Shown here piece after piece: positions 1 to 9,581 of a DNA stretch of 64,000 nt (the first letter of the stretch is position 1; each line of letters starts with the position of its first letter). Location: positions 2,170,001-2,234,000 of the forward strand of contig NZ_CP119391.1 of NCBI RefSeq assembly GCF_031886125.1, given 5' to 3'. A model generated the notes under the pieces. That model did not search any database, was not told where the DNA came from, and saw only the letters and a program-made list of their open reading frames with translations. Origin of the DNA: Halomonas piscis (GTDB taxonomy: Bacteria; Pseudomonadota; Gammaproteobacteria; Pseudomonadales; Halomonadaceae). Made by a program: the position numbers and the translations under genes.

Positions 1-929
1 TCCTGCAGGGAAAGGTCATCCTCGTCGTCGGCGTCGCGAACCAGCGGCCGGTAGCGCACCTCCACCGGGTAGGTTCGCCCGGTCACTTCGATCACCGGCG
101 CCGGCGTATCGTCAGTGCCGAAATGGGCGGCAAAGCGATCCACGTCGATGGTGGCCGAGGTAATGATGACCTTGAGGTCCGGGCGCTGGGGCAACAGCCG
201 CTTGAGGTAGCCCAGCAGAAAGTCAATGTTCAGGCTGCGCTCGTGGGCTTCGTCGATGATGATAGTGTCGTAGCGCAGCAGCAGGGGGTCGTTGCGGGTT
301 TCCGCCAGCAAAATGCCGTCGGTCATCAGCTTGACCAGGGTGGTATCCCGGCTCTGGTCGGTAAAGCGCACCTGATACCCCACCTGCTCGCCCAGCGGCG
401 TTTCCAGCTCTTCGGCCAGACGGGTCGCCACGCTTCTCGCCGCCAGCCGGCGCGGCTGGGTATGGCCAACGAGACCGCGGCGGCCGCGGCCGAGCTCCAG
501 GCAAAGCTTGGGCAGCTGGGTGGTCTTGCCCGACCCGGTCTCCCCGGCCACGATCACCACCTGGTGCTCGGCAAGCGCCTCGAGAATATCCTCCCGGCGC
601 TCCACCACCGGCAGCTCCGGCGGGTAGTTGAGCGTGACCCGCTGCTCCCGGCGCGCCTGAACCACCCGGGCAGCGCGCTCCACCTCCCGAGTGATTTCGC
701 CCAGGCCGCGATCAACGGGCTTGCCGTCACCGAGCCGCCGCTCCAGGCCGGCCAGACGACGCTCCAGGCGACGGGCGTCCTTGATCATCAGCGCAGCGGT
801 TGCCCGACGCAACGCCTGCAGGCGCTCGGCGGGGCTTGCGCCTTCAGCCGGGAGTACGGGCGGCGTCAGGGTCGAAGAGTCTGAGATATCGGCAGTCACG
901 GTCGGCTCTACTTCATCGGCGGTGGCCAT
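1..929 (-). CDS. hrpA: ATP-dependent RNA helicase HrpA, N-terminal part (runs off the window)
   Basis: DEAH-box helicase; only the first 309 or so codons are present because the gene continues past base 1. The frame opens with [10 protein letters not shown] at 929. A charged N-terminal stretch leads to a helicase domain with Walker A GETGSGKT (residues 129-136), the DEAH box (226-229) in [10 protein letters not shown], and the ITSAT motif III near 255. HrpA-type helicases unwind RNA and help resolve stalled or collided ribosomes. The intergenic hairpin at 938-959 separates it from the upstream tautomerase gene. The family (HrpA/HrpB) is certain; HrpA is preferred from the long N-terminus and the [13 protein letters not shown] context. 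Confidence 0.9.
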   Translation of the reverse strand, partial: MATADEVEPTVTADISDSSTLTPPVLPAEGASPAERLQALRRATAALMIKDARRLERRLAGLERRLGDGKPVDRGLGEITREVERAARVVQARREQRVTLNYPPELPVVERREDILEALAEHQVVIVAGETGSGKTTQLPKLCLELGRGRRGLVGHTQPRRLAARSVATRLAEELETPLGEQVGYQVRFTDQSRDTTLVKLMTDGILLAETRNDPLLLRYDTIIIDEAHERSLNIDFLLGYLKRLLPQRPDLKVIITSATIDVDRFAAHFGTDDTPAPVIEVTGRTYPVEVRYRPLVRDADDEDDLSLQ

Positions 930-937
930 CAACAATC

Positions 938-959
938 GGCCCGCTCGGGTGAGCGGGCC
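938..959 (-). terminator. GC hairpin between tautomerase gene and hrpA
   Basis: GGCCCGCTC / GAGCGGGCC form a 9-bp stem with a 4-base loop. No T-run follows on the leftward strand, so this may be a weak terminator or a processing hairpin. It lies 8 bases before the hrpA start codon, where it could also affect hrpA translation. Confidence 0.35.
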
Positions 960-1013
960 GGCGAGTATAACGCTTTCGGGCAAGCGGTACCTACCCCGAG
1001 GCAGAAATCCCGA

Positions 1014-1217
1014 TCACGACGGCTTGCCCGCGCGGCGCCTGGCGACGGACTCGCCGGCAACGCCGAAGTCCTGTACCTCCACGTCGGACAGCAGAATGCG
1101 CACGCTTTCCGGCGTGCAGTCGATGGCGTCCACGCAGGCGTCGGTGACGTTCTGGATCAGCGCTTCCTTCTGCTCGGCGGTGCGGCCTTCAATCAGCTGG
1201 ATATTGACAATGGGCAT
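1014..1217 (-). CDS. 4-oxalocrotonate tautomerase family protein
   Basis: A 67-residue protein, the usual size of the 4-OT/tautomerase superfamily. It starts MPIVNI, so removal of Met exposes the catalytic N-terminal Pro typical of the family. GRTAEQKEALIQNVTDA is the family-like helix. The start at 1217 is set by a strong GGAGGTT ribosome-binding site; a longer frame running upstream into fadD is not supported. Members interconvert keto and enol forms of small dicarboxylates, but substrates vary widely, and no aromatic meta-cleavage genes are nearby. It lies 83 bp downstream of fadD on the same strand and may be co-transcribed. The exact substrate is unknown. Confidence 0.85.
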   Translation of the reverse strand: MPIVNIQLIEGRTAEQKEALIQNVTDACVDAIDCTPESVRILLSDVEVQDFGVAGESVARRRAGKPS

Positions 1218-1299
1218 ACAACCTCCATTTATGGAAATTATTTTTGAAACACTGAGTCCGCGATCATTCCAGCTTCGTGGCGCCGAGTAAAGCCAGGCG

Positions 1300-2991
1300 T
1301 TACGACGCTTCCGCGCCGCAATGCTCGTCGCGCAGCTGGCGGCGCAGCACCTTGCCCACGTTGCTCTTGGGCAGCTCCTCCCTGAACTCGACGTGCCTGG
1401 GCACCTTGTAGCCGGCGAGCTCTTTCTTGCACCAGCGGCGCAAGGTTTCGGCGTCGAGTTCGGCACTGTCGGTGACCACGAAAAGCTTGATCGCCTCGCC
1501 GCTGTCGTCGTCGGCAACGCCGACCGCGGCGACTTCGCGCACGTCGGGGTGGGCGGTGACCACGTCTTCGATTTCGTTGGGGTAAACGTTGAAGCCCGAC
1601 ACCAGAATCATGTCCTTCTTGCGGTCGACGATGCGCACGTAGCCGTCTTTTTGCAGAACGGCGATATCCCCGGTGGCAAACCAGCCGTCCTTGAGCGCCC
1701 CTCGGGTATCGTCATCGCGCCGCCAGTAACCCTTCATGACCTGAGGGCCCTTGACGCACAGCTCGCCGGGCTCGCCCAGCGCCACGTCATGACCGTCCGC
1801 GTCCACTGCTCTCACCGAGGTGCCGGCTACCGGCTTGCCGATCGTCCCCAGCTGGATGGCGTCGCTGGGGTTGAAGGCCACGATCGGTGAGGTTTCGGTC
1901 AAGCCGTAGCCTTCGGCCACCGGGCAGCCGGTGACCTCTTCCCAGCGCTCGGCAGCGGCTCGGGTCAGCGCCATGCCGCCGGAAATGGTCAGGTGCAGCC
2001 GGGAAAAATCCAGCTGCCTGAAATCCTCCCGGTGGCAAAGCGCGTTAAACAGCGTGTTCAGGCCGATAAAGGCGCTGAACGGCTGCTTGGCCAGGGTTTT
2101 GACAAAAGCGTCCAGATCCCGCGGGTTGGGTATCAGCACCGAATGGTTACCGGTATTCACCAGAAACAGGCAGTTCACGGTAAACGTATAGATATGGTAG
2201 ACTGGCAGCGGCGCAATCACCCGCTCTGTGCCCTTGCCAATATTCTCCCCGATGGCCTGGCGCGCCTGCAGCATGTTGGCCACCAGGTTGCCGTGGGTCA
2301 GCATCGCTCCCTTGGGCTTGCCGGTTGTGCCGCCGGTATATTGAAGCGCAGCGAGATCGTCCAGCGCTTGCGGCGCATCACGCTGTTCAAGGCCGCGCCC
2401 CTTCTCCAGCGCCCGGCGCAAAGGCGTGGCATCGGCAAGCGAATACGCCGGCACCATTTTTTTCACGTACTTGACGGCGGCGTTGATCACCCAGCGCTTG
2501 GGCGCCGGGTGCAGGTCGGCAAGCTCGGTTACCACCACGTGGCGAATACCGGTCTGCTCCCGCACCTTTTCCAGCTTGGCCGCCATGTTGGCCAGAATCA
2601 CGATAGCGCTGACCTCGGCATCCTTGAACTGATAGGCCATTTCGCGCTCGGTGTAGAGCGGGTTGGTATTGACCACCACCATTCCGGCGCGCAGCGCGCC
2701 GAATACCGCTACCGGGAACTGCAGCACGTTGGGCAGCTGAATGGCGATACGGTCGCCGGGCGCAAGGTCGGTCTCGTGGGTCAGCCAAGCGGCAAAGCTT
2801 GCCGACAGGCGGTCCAGCTCGTCAAAGCTCAGCGTTTGCCCCATGCAGGTAAAGGCAGGCCGGTCACCAAAGCGCGCGACGGCCTGGTGCCACACGTCGG
2901 TGATCGAGCCGTACTCTTCAACGCCTTCAAGCGCCGGCCCGTGGAGCGCCGGGTCATTTCCCGGCCCGGAAAAATCAGCGTGTTCGCTCAT
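1300..2991 (-). CDS. fadD: Long-chain-fatty-acid--CoA ligase
   Basis: A 563-residue acyl-CoA synthetase, close to the 561 residues of E. coli FadD and colinear with it. It activates fatty acids to acyl-CoA through an acyl-adenylate at the inner membrane. Visible motifs are the AMP-binding P-loop YTGGTTGKPKGA (218-229), GYGLTET (361-367), the VDRKKDMILVSGFNVYPNEIE signature (about 456-475) and the C-terminal PKSNVGK with catalytic Lys547. A GGAG precedes the ATG at 2991. The tautomerase gene follows on the same strand. No FadR-like site was recognised. Confidence 0.93.
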   Translation of the reverse strand: MSEHADFSGPGNDPALHGPALEGVEEYGSITDVWHQAVARFGDRPAFTCMGQTLSFDELDRLSASFAAWLTHETDLAPGDRIAIQLPNVLQFPVAVFGALRAGMVVVNTNPLYTEREMAYQFKDAEVSAIVILANMAAKLEKVREQTGIRHVVVTELADLHPAPKRWVINAAVKYVKKMVPAYSLADATPLRRALEKGRGLEQRDAPQALDDLAALQYTGGTTGKPKGAMLTHGNLVANMLQARQAIGENIGKGTERVIAPLPVYHIYTFTVNCLFLVNTGNHSVLIPNPRDLDAFVKTLAKQPFSAFIGLNTLFNALCHREDFRQLDFSRLHLTISGGMALTRAAAERWEEVTGCPVAEGYGLTETSPIVAFNPSDAIQLGTIGKPVAGTSVRAVDADGHDVALGEPGELCVKGPQVMKGYWRRDDDTRGALKDGWFATGDIAVLQKDGYVRIVDRKKDMILVSGFNVYPNEIEDVVTAHPDVREVAAVGVADDDSGEAIKLFVVTDSAELDAETLRRWCKKELAGYKVPRHVEFREELPKSNVGKVLRRQLRDEHCGAEAS

Positions 2992-3138
2992 CAGCCGTCT
3001 CCGCTATCCGCGCCGGCCAGAGGACCGACGTTGTTATTGTGTCAGATACGGTTGTTGTAGCAGCCATGGCGGCGCTTGTCTCGGGCCGGCACTTTTCAAC
3101 GCCTGCTTGAACCCCTGCCGTTTCCACCACGGCCGCTG

Positions 3139-3942
3139 TCAGGCACTGTTGGCTGCCTGGTTCTCGCTGGTATAGCGCGCCTGTATCTCGCCGTCCTTCC
3201 ATACCAAAAGCTCCCCCGGCACCATGCGCTGCCATTGCTCGTTATGGGTCAAGGGCTCGGTAGCAATGACCGACACAATATCGTCAGGGGTGGTGTGCTC
3301 GACAAAGTTCACCGTCAGCTCGGCATCGGAAAGCTCGGCCTCGCCGAAGGGCGCACGCCGGGTAATGTGCGCAAGCTTCGTTGTGCAGTAGGTGTACAGA
3401 TAGTCACCGTCGGAGAGCAGCAGGTTGAACACCCCAAGCCCCCGCAGTCGCTCGCACAGCGCATGGAGGGTCTGCCACAGCCGCCGTGGGTCGTCCGGCG
3501 GCACGGGGAAGATTCGGCGTATCTCGCCGAGCAGAAAACAGCAGGCGTGCTCGCTGTCGGTGGTCCCTACCGGGGTATAGCTACCCAGCGGCAGGCTCTG
3601 CCAGCCGGAAAGCTGGCCGTTGTGCGCATAGCACCAGGGACGCCCCCACATTTCCCGAGTGAAGGGATGGGTGTTGGAAAGCGTCACCTCACCCACGTTG
3701 GCCTGGCGGATGTGGCTGATCACCACGTGAGACTTGATCGGGTAGTCGCAAATCAGTCGGGCAATGGGCGAATCCACCGAGGGGTGCGGATCGCGAAACT
3801 CGCGGTAGCCGCCCTGCTCGTAGAAGGCAATGCCCCAGCCGTCGCGGTGCGGGCCGGTGCCGCCGCCGCGGTGCAGAAAACCGGCAAAGCTGAAGCAGAT
3901 ATCCGTGGGCACGTTGGCGCTCATGCCCAGAAGCTCACACAT
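3139..3942 (-). CDS. yafJ: Class II glutamine amidotransferase, YafJ type
   Basis: A 267-residue Ntn-hydrolase of the class II amidotransferase family (E. coli YafJ is about 255). Cys2 after the initiator Met is the expected nucleophile. DGWGIAFY (34-41), SHIRQA (76-81), THPF (91-94) and HNGQL (107-111) are the conserved glutaminase-site blocks. YafJ-like proteins have only the glutaminase domain; their physiological acceptor is unresolved. The gene is followed leftward by fadD after a 147-bp gap, and the next gene upstream is the small membrane protein on the same strand, 38 bp away. Confidence 0.88.
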   Translation of the reverse strand: MCELLGMSANVPTDICFSFAGFLHRGGGTGPHRDGWGIAFYEQGGYREFRDPHPSVDSPIARLICDYPIKSHVVISHIRQANVGEVTLSNTHPFTREMWGRPWCYAHNGQLSGWQSLPLGSYTPVGTTDSEHACCFLLGEIRRIFPVPPDDPRRLWQTLHALCERLRGLGVFNLLLSDGDYLYTYCTTKLAHITRRAPFGEAELSDAELTVNFVEHTTPDDIVSVIATEPLTHNEQWQRMVPGELLVWKDGEIQARYTSENQAANSA

Positions 3943-3980
3943 CGTTGACTCCTTTCTCGGGACACCGCCCGAACAAGCGT

Positions 3981-4433
3981 CTAGCCGATGACCGGCTCCC
4001 GGCGGCGGGTATTCGGCTCAACGCCGGCTTCTCGCGCCGGTGCCGACTGCCCGTCCGCCGGCGGCGTGCGCTCGTTATCGGCTTCGGCGCTCGGACGGCG
4101 CCACCACCAAAGGGCGGTGCCGACAAGTGCGCCCAGCACCACGCCGCTCAGCAGCCACGTCAGGCCGCCGGCAAACGCCGCCGAATCCTGCTCCAGGAAG
4201 CCCACGGCGGCAACCATGGCCGACGGCGCCCAGCCGTGATAAAACTCGCCCTCTTCCACCAGCGGCAGCGAAAAGCTCGCCGGCATCCAGATGGCGCCGA
4301 CAATGGCCCAGGTGAGCACCAGCCGCGCCAGGCGCGGTAAAAAGGCAAACGCCAGATACACCGCGCCCAGCACCAGGATCGACACGCCGTAATACATCAG
4401 CCAGAGCTGTGACATTGAATCGGCAAACAGCAT
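3981..4433 (-). CDS. Small integral membrane protein, function unknown
   Basis: I do not recognise this protein. The start MLFADS at 4433 has an AGAGGAA ribosome-binding site; the longer frame to 4715 overlaps the divergent peptidase gene and is rejected. The 150-residue product has hydrophobic segments at about 10-32, 36-58, 66-80 and 86-110. Residues 111-150 form a hydrophilic, Pro/Glu/Arg-rich tail. This suggests three or four membrane helices with a charged C-terminus. It is divergent from the oligopeptidase gene with about 60 bp between the starts and lies just upstream of the yafJ-like gene. Confidence 0.65.
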   Translation of the reverse strand: MLFADSMSQLWLMYYGVSILVLGAVYLAFAFLPRLARLVLTWAIVGAIWMPASFSLPLVEEGEFYHGWAPSAMVAAVGFLEQDSAAFAGGLTWLLSGVVLGALVGTALWWWRRPSAEADNERTPPADGQSAPAREAGVEPNTRRREPVIG

Positions 4434-4492
4434 AGTATTCCTCTTGTGGATCTCAGTATCCGTGCAACATTTTCCGTTATGGTACCCGTCAA

Positions 4493-6601
4493 TTGAACAA
4501 AGCACAGCCAGAACGTACCGAGCTTTCACCGGTATTGCGCTATTTCCGTTCCGACGCCCCCGACTGGCACTGGCTTGAAGACGACGAAGCGCCGGCCACT
4601 CGAGCGTTTCTCGAAGCGGCCAACGCCGAGCACGCCGCCTGGTTTGCCCCGCTCGAGCCGCTGGCCGAGGCGCTTTACCGCGGCCACCTGGCCCGGCGCG
4701 AGCTGGCCTCGACAAGCCTTGAGACCGAGCTTGACCACTATACGGTCTACAGCGTCACCGGCGCCGACGACGACTACCCCCGCTGGTGGCGCTACCCCAA
4801 CGGCGAGCCCGACGCGCGCGAATGCTTTTTTGACCTGCCCGCCCGGGCCGCCGGCCAGGCGTTTTTCGAGATCGGCGACATGGCGCTCGCGCCGGACGAG
4901 CAGTGGCTTGCCTGGACCGAAGACAGTCGGGGCGACGAGCGCTTTGCGCTATGGCTCAAGGCGCTGCCCAACGGCACGCCCCAGCGCCTGCTTGACGACA
5001 TCGGCCCGGCGCTGTGCTGGGCCGAAGATCAGACGGCGGACGCCGCTACCCTGCTGTTCACCCGCTTCGATGCCACCCAGCGCCCGGACAGCGTCTGGCG
5101 CCTGCCGCTGGCGCTTGCCGCGCCGGTCGCCGGCGATGCGCCGCGGCTAATCTGGCGGGAAGACGACCCCGAATTCTGGGTGGGTATGGACAAGACCCGC
5201 TCCCGGCGCTGGCTGGTGCTGGAAAGCGCCTCCAAGGACACCGGCGAAACCTGGGTGGTACCCGCCGCGGCGCCGGCTACTGCACCGCTATGCCTCTATC
5301 CCCGCGACACCGGCGTGGAGGCCGGCCTCGACCACCGCCCGGGCTTTTTCTACTGCCTTCACAACCGCGCCGGCGCCCACTTCCAGCTGGACGTCGCCCC
5401 TGAAAAGGCGGCGCTGGCGGCGGCCCGAACGGAGGTAGGGAGCATCGACTGGCAGCCGCTGGTCGCCCACCGGGAAAGTGCTACCCTGGAAGGCGTTGAT
5501 GCCTTCTCCTGGGGCCTGGTGCTGGCCGAGCGCGACCACGGGCTGGCCCAGGTGACCCTGCGTCGGCTGGTGCTGAACGATGCCCACCGCATCGAGCGCG
5601 ACGAGACCCTGGCGCTGCCGGAAACGCCCTGTTCTCAGCTGCTGGAAGACGCCCCGCACTTTGACGCGCAAACGCTTACCCTGCGCGAAGAATCCTTCAC
5701 TCAGCCACCGCGCTGGGTCGAGCTGAATCTCGCCAGCGGCGAACGCCGGGGGCTCAAGACGCTGCCGGTATACGGCGACATGGCGCCGGATAAGCTCACC
5801 AGCCGGCGTCTCTGGGCAAAAAGCGCCGACGGCGCAAGCGTCCCGGTATCCGTGGTCATGCGTGCCGACCTGGCCGACCGGCCGCTGCCCACGCTGCTGT
5901 ACGGCTACGGTGCCTACGGCGACCCCCAGGATCCGTGGTTTTCCATCGCCCGGCTGGAGCTTCTCGAGCGCGGCGTCGCCTTTGCCGTGGCCCACGTACG
6001 CGGCGGCGGCGAGCGCGGCGAACCCTGGTATCTCGACGGCAAGATGGCGCACAAGGAAAACAGCTTCAGCGATTTCCTGGCCGCCCGGGAGGCGCTGGTG
6101 GAGCAGGGCATCAGTCAGGCTGGGCGCATCGTCGCCTACGGCGCCAGCGCCGGCGGCATGCTGGTGGGGGCCTGCGTCAATCGCGCGCCGGACGCCTTTT
6201 GCGCGGCGGTGCTGGAGGTACCCTTCGTTGACGTGCTGCGCACCATGCAAACCCCCGAACTGCCGCTGACCACCGCCGAATACAGCGAATGGGGCAACCC
6301 GGCAGAGCCAGAGGTGGCGGCGCGTATCGGCGGCTACTCGCCGGTAGATAACGTTACGGCGCAGGCCTACCCGGCGCTGTGGATCGAAGGCAGCTGGTTT
6401 GATACCCGGGTAGCCTACTGGGAGCCGGCCAAGTACTACGCCCGGGTCACCCAGTGCCAGCAGGGCGAAGCGCCGGTGCTGCTGTATACCGACATGCAGA
6501 GCGGGCACGGCGGCGCCTCGGGACGTTTCAAGGCCTGGCGCGACGCCGCAAGGCAGGATGCGTTCATTCTCTGGGCGCTGGGCCTGGCGCCCGGCTTGTA
6601 A
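4493..6601 (+). CDS. ptrB: S9 family oligopeptidase B-like serine peptidase
   Basis: A 702-residue prolyl-oligopeptidase family protein. The N-terminal two-thirds is the beta-propeller; the C-terminal alpha/beta-hydrolase carries the nucleophile Ser552 in YGASAGGMLVG, a downstream Asp in SWFDTRVAYWEPAKY, and His in SGHGG. The WEPAKY block and length resemble oligopeptidase B, which cleaves short peptides after Lys/Arg in the cytoplasm. No signal peptide is seen. The start is uncertain: TTG at 4493 gives MNKAQPERTELSP, but no strong ribosome-binding site precedes it, and an ATG at 4479 stops quickly in another frame. Confidence 0.88.
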   Translation: MNKAQPERTELSPVLRYFRSDAPDWHWLEDDEAPATRAFLEAANAEHAAWFAPLEPLAEALYRGHLARRELASTSLETELDHYTVYSVTGADDDYPRWWRYPNGEPDARECFFDLPARAAGQAFFEIGDMALAPDEQWLAWTEDSRGDERFALWLKALPNGTPQRLLDDIGPALCWAEDQTADAATLLFTRFDATQRPDSVWRLPLALAAPVAGDAPRLIWREDDPEFWVGMDKTRSRRWLVLESASKDTGETWVVPAAAPATAPLCLYPRDTGVEAGLDHRPGFFYCLHNRAGAHFQLDVAPEKAALAAARTEVGSIDWQPLVAHRESATLEGVDAFSWGLVLAERDHGLAQVTLRRLVLNDAHRIERDETLALPETPCSQLLEDAPHFDAQTLTLREESFTQPPRWVELNLASGERRGLKTLPVYGDMAPDKLTSRRLWAKSADGASVPVSVVMRADLADRPLPTLLYGYGAYGDPQDPWFSIARLELLERGVAFAVAHVRGGGERGEPWYLDGKMAHKENSFSDFLAAREALVEQGISQAGRIVAYGASAGGMLVGACVNRAPDAFCAAVLEVPFVDVLRTMQTPELPLTTAEYSEWGNPAEPEVAARIGGYSPVDNVTAQAYPALWIEGSWFDTRVAYWEPAKYYARVTQCQQGEAPVLLYTDMQSGHGGASGRFKAWRDAARQDAFILWALGLAPGL

Positions 6602-6617
6602 ATCGCCTGCTCACTGC

Positions 6618-7079
6618 CTAAAGCGGCAGTACGGCAATCACGTGCTCTTCCAGGCGGTGCTCGGGCACCCGGTCCTGGGAGATAGCGTAGCCGCGCACGC
6701 TCACGCCCTTGCGGTGGACGCGTTCGGCGTCGTTGCTTAACAGCGGATGCCAGCTGGCAAGCTTGCGCCCCTCGGCCACGCGGCGGTAGCCGCAGGTGGA
6801 CGGCAGCCAGGTAAACTCGCGAACCAGCGCCGGCGTGAGCTGAATGCAGTCGGGCACGCTGTCAAAGCGGTTGGGATAGTCGCTGCACTGGCAGCTGTGG
6901 GTATCCAGCAGCCGACAGGCCACGTTGAGCACGGCCACTTCCTGGGTGTCCTCGTCGTGGAGCTTGAGCAGGCAGCACTGCCCGCAGCCGTCGCACAGCG
7001 CTTCCCACTCGGCATCGTTGAGTTCTTCCAGGGAGAAGCGCTCCCAGAAGCGTTCGCGCATCGGCATGGTCATCTGCAC
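6618..7079 (-). CDS. ycgN: YcgN family cysteine-cluster protein (UPF0260)
   Basis: A 153-residue protein with the CxxCxxCC cluster at Cys29, Cys32, Cys35 and Cys36, plus further conserved cysteines in NVACRLLDTHSCQCSDYP and STCGYR. This is the YkgJ/UPF0260 pattern, thought to bind zinc or iron; the biological role is not established. ATGs at residues 4 and 6 are alternative starts. It is the last gene of the leftward rnd-ycgL-ycgN group, 53 bp after ycgL, and converges on the oligopeptidase gene with a 16-bp gap. Confidence 0.88.
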   Translation of the reverse strand: MQMTMPMRERFWERFSLEELNDAEWEALCDGCGQCCLLKLHDEDTQEVAVLNVACRLLDTHSCQCSDYPNRFDSVPDCIQLTPALVREFTWLPSTCGYRRVAEGRKLASWHPLLSNDAERVHRKGVSVRGYAISQDRVPEHRLEEHVIAVLPL

Positions 7080-7132
7080 TCCTTCGTTACGGCTTAGTTA
7101 CGGCTTACCAAGCTCAAGGCCCTCCACCTCGC

Positions 7133-7429
7133 CTAGTAAACGGCCTGAGTGGGTGCCCGGTACAAATCAAGCATATAGTCGTCTTTCGCCGGCGGCATCT
7201 GGAAATAGTAGCCCTGTTCGGCGATGGCGGCCAGCACGTCGGCAGCGCTGGCCCGGGCCAGCGGCTTGTCGGCGGTCAGCAGCAGCGTCAATGCCGGCAC
7301 CGGCCTGCCGAACTGTTCGAGCAGCGCCTCCGGCACCGCTTCAAGCCCCTGGCGCTTGTCGACGTACAGGTACATTTCTTCCTTGCGCGAGCTTTTGAAT
7401 ACCTCGCAGATGACGCGATCGGCGGTCAT
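7133..7429 (-). CDS. ycgL: YcgL domain protein
   Basis: A 98-residue YcgL-family protein, starting MTADRVICEVFKSSRKEEMYLYV and ending with the aromatic GYYFQMPP segment typical of the family. Its ATG overlaps the rnd stop codon by 4 bases, which indicates translational coupling. The rnd-ycgL-ycgN order is conserved in many gammaproteobacteria. Function is unknown, although the link with RNase D suggests RNA metabolism. Confidence 0.87.
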   Translation of the reverse strand: MTADRVICEVFKSSRKEEMYLYVDKRQGLEAVPEALLEQFGRPVPALTLLLTADKPLARASAADVLAAIAEQGYYFQMPPAKDDYMLDLYRAPTQAVY

Positions 7430-8595
7430 GACATTTCCTCGAGCGTTTGCTTAAGCGATGAGTTCAGGCATTCGCCGCGCCAGCCGCCGGGCAGCCGCGG
7501 GCTTTCGCCGGCCAGCGCCTGCATGGCAATGGCTTCGATGTCGCGCCGGCGCAGGAGCATTTCCGGGGCCATGCCCAGCGCCGCGGCACGGTCGCTGACG
7601 GTCTTTTTCAGCGCCTTGAACAAGGGCTTGAACGGCGGCTGCGCCGGATCCGGCCAGCTCCGAGGGAGCGCTTCTTCTTCCCGCTCCCGGGCCGTTTGCA
7701 TCAGCGCCAGCAGCGTATCGCCCTCTTTTTTGACCAGCGACGGTTTGACCTCTTCTATCGCGGCCAGCTCAAAACGGTTTTTGGGCATGGCGGCGGCCAC
7801 GGCAAACAGCACCTTGTCGCTAACCAGCCAGTTGCGCGGCAGGTCGCGCCGGCGGATTTCGCCCTCGCGCCAGGTGGTCATCAGCCGGTAGGCTTCGATC
7901 TGGCGTGGCGTCAGCCGCCACAGCTGGCGCTGGCGGGTAAACCATCGGGCATCCTGGTCGGCGCCGCGCCCGGCCTGCTCTACCAGCGCCCGGCACTGGG
8001 CCAGCGCCCAATCCATGCGTCCGCTTCTTTCCAGCGCCTCTGCCTGGCGCTTCCACACTTCCAGCAGGCAGATCACGTCCAGCGCGGCGTAGTCACACTG
8101 GGCCCGGCTCAGCGGGCGCTTGAGCCAGTCGGAGCGGGTTTCTTCCTTGGGCAGGGTTTCCCCCAGCCAATGCTCTACCAGTTTCTGATAGCCCATGCCG
8201 GGGTTGTCGCTCAAAAACCCCTGGGCCACCTGGGTATCCATCAGCGGCGCTGGCAGCACACCGGCCCAGCGCTGAAACACCTCCAGGTCTTCGCTGCAGG
8301 CATGGATCAGCTTGAGCGCGTCGTTTTGCAACAGCGCCCGGCATGCCGGCGTACACTCCACCGCCAGCGGGTCGACCAACCAGGTCATGTCCCCAGCGGC
8401 AAACTGGAACAGCGCCGGCAGCGGATAAAACGTCTTTTCACGAAAAAACTCGGTATCCAGCGCGATCGCGTCGGCCGCCGCCATTTGCGCGCAGGCGTCA
8501 TCCAGCGCCCGGGGCGTGGCAATCCACTGGTACGAGGGGGAGTCAATCAAGGACAAAAGCAGGGTTTCCGATAAGAGCGCACGCGAGGCGCGCAC
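7426..8595 (-). CDS. rnd: Ribonuclease D
   Basis: 3'-5' exoribonuclease that trims tRNA precursors and other stable RNAs. The DEDDy exonuclease domain is visible: DTEFFREKTFYP (Exo I), the Asp of CSEDLEVFQRW (Exo II) and YAALDV (Exo III, Tyr plus Asp). HRDC-type regions fill the C-terminal half. The 389-residue reading uses a GTG at 8595, 20 bp after recR. A TTG at 8550 would give a start nearer to known RNase D N-termini. The gene continues the dnaX-ybaB-recR transcription direction, so read-through from that operon is possible. Confidence 0.9.
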   Translation of the reverse strand: MRASRALLSETLLLSLIDSPSYQWIATPRALDDACAQMAAADAIALDTEFFREKTFYPLPALFQFAAGDMTWLVDPLAVECTPACRALLQNDALKLIHACSEDLEVFQRWAGVLPAPLMDTQVAQGFLSDNPGMGYQKLVEHWLGETLPKEETRSDWLKRPLSRAQCDYAALDVICLLEVWKRQAEALERSGRMDWALAQCRALVEQAGRGADQDARWFTRQRQLWRLTPRQIEAYRLMTTWREGEIRRRDLPRNWLVSDKVLFAVAAAMPKNRFELAAIEEVKPSLVKKEGDTLLALMQTAREREEEALPRSWPDPAQPPFKPLFKALKKTVSDRAAALGMAPEMLLRRRDIEAIAMQALAGESPRLPGGWRGECLNSSLKQTLEEMS

Positions 8596-8615
8596 GGCAG
8601 GATTGAATCGAAGGC

Positions 8616-9221
8616 TTATTCGCTGGTGAACGGCAGACGGCCGTTGAACGCCCGACTGAGCGTGCCGCCGTCGACGTACTCGAGCTCGCCGCCCATGGGC
8701 ACGCCGTAGGCCAGGCGTGAAAACGTCACGCCGTAAGCGTCGAGCCGGGTTGCGATGTAGTGCGCGGTGGCCTCCCCCTCTACCGTGGGGTTGGTGGCCA
8801 GCACGATTTCGCGTATTGCGCCCTCGGCCACGAGCTGCTCCAGCTGTTCCAGGCCGATAGTTTCAGGCCCGATACCGTCAATGGGCGACAGGTGGCCGTG
8901 AAGCACGAAATAGCGCCCGCCAAAACCGCCGGCCTCTTCAATGGCCAGCTGATCGGCCGGCGACTCGACCACGCACAGCAGCGTTTCATCCCGCCGCGGG
9001 CTTTCGCACAGCGTGCACAGCTCGGCCTCGGTCAGCGTACGGCAGCGCCGGCAGTAGCCCACGGCCTCGATTGCCTCGGCGAGGGTGGCTGACAGGCGCC
9101 TGCCGCCTTCGCGCTCGCGCTCCAGCACGTGCATGGCCATGCGCTGGGCGGTTTTTGGCCCCACGCCCGGCAGCACGCGAAACGCCTCCATCAGCTGTTC
9201 GACAAGCGGGGAAAAGCGCAT
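8616..9221 (-). CDS. recR: Recombination mediator protein RecR
   Basis: A 201-residue RecR, the usual size. Helix-hairpin-helix [15 protein letters not shown] (about 15-29), a four-Cys zinc finger (Cys57, Cys60, Cys69, Cys72) and a Toprim domain from residue 80 ([13 protein letters not shown]) are all present. RecR works with RecF and RecO to load RecA on gapped DNA. It follows ybaB by 3 bp and precedes rnd by 20 bp, forming the conserved dnaX-ybaB-recR cluster. Confidence 0.96.
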   Translation of the reverse strand: MRFSPLVEQLMEAFRVLPGVGPKTAQRMAMHVLEREREGGRRLSATLAEAIEAVGYCRRCRTLTEAELCTLCESPRRDETLLCVVESPADQLAIEEAGGFGGRYFVLHGHLSPIDGIGPETIGLEQLEQLVAEGAIREIVLATNPTVEGEATAHYIATRLDAYGVTFSRLAYGVPMGGELEYVDGGTLSRAFNGRLPFTSE

Positions 9222-9224
9222 CGC

Positions 9225-9551
9225 TTAAAACGGCATTTTAAAGCCGGGCGGCAGGTTCAGCCCCGCGGTGGCTTCTTCCATCATTTCCTTGGAATTGGCC
9301 TCGATCTTGCGCACGGCATCGTTGACCGCCGCGGCCAGCAGATCTTCCAGCAGCTCCTTGTCCTCTTCCATGACGCTCGGGTCGATGTCGACCTTGCTGA
9401 CGTCGTGGCGGCCGTTCATGGTGATTTTGACCATGCCGGCACCGGCTTCGCCCTGGACTTCGGCCTTGGCGACCTCTTCCTGGGCCTTCTGCATCTTTTC
9501 CTGCATTTCCTGGGCCTGCTTCATCATGTTGCCCATTCCGCCTTTCATCAT
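9225..9551 (-). CDS. ybaB: YbaB/EbfC family nucleoid-associated protein
   Basis: A 108-residue DNA-binding protein of the YbaB/EbfC family, with a Met- and Gln-rich N-terminus ([18 protein letters not shown]), the [11 protein letters not shown] core and a C-terminal [11 protein letters not shown]. It forms dimers that coat DNA. It sits between dnaX (31 bp upstream) and recR (3 bp downstream), its usual position. Confidence 0.95.
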   Translation of the reverse strand: MMKGGMGNMMKQAQEMQEKMQKAQEEVAKAEVQGEAGAGMVKITMNGRHDVSKVDIDPSVMEEDKELLEDLLAAAVNDAVRKIEANSKEMMEEATAGLNLPPGFKMPF

Positions 9552-9581
9552 GGTCTCTCTCCCAACGGGTAAAAGGTTGTT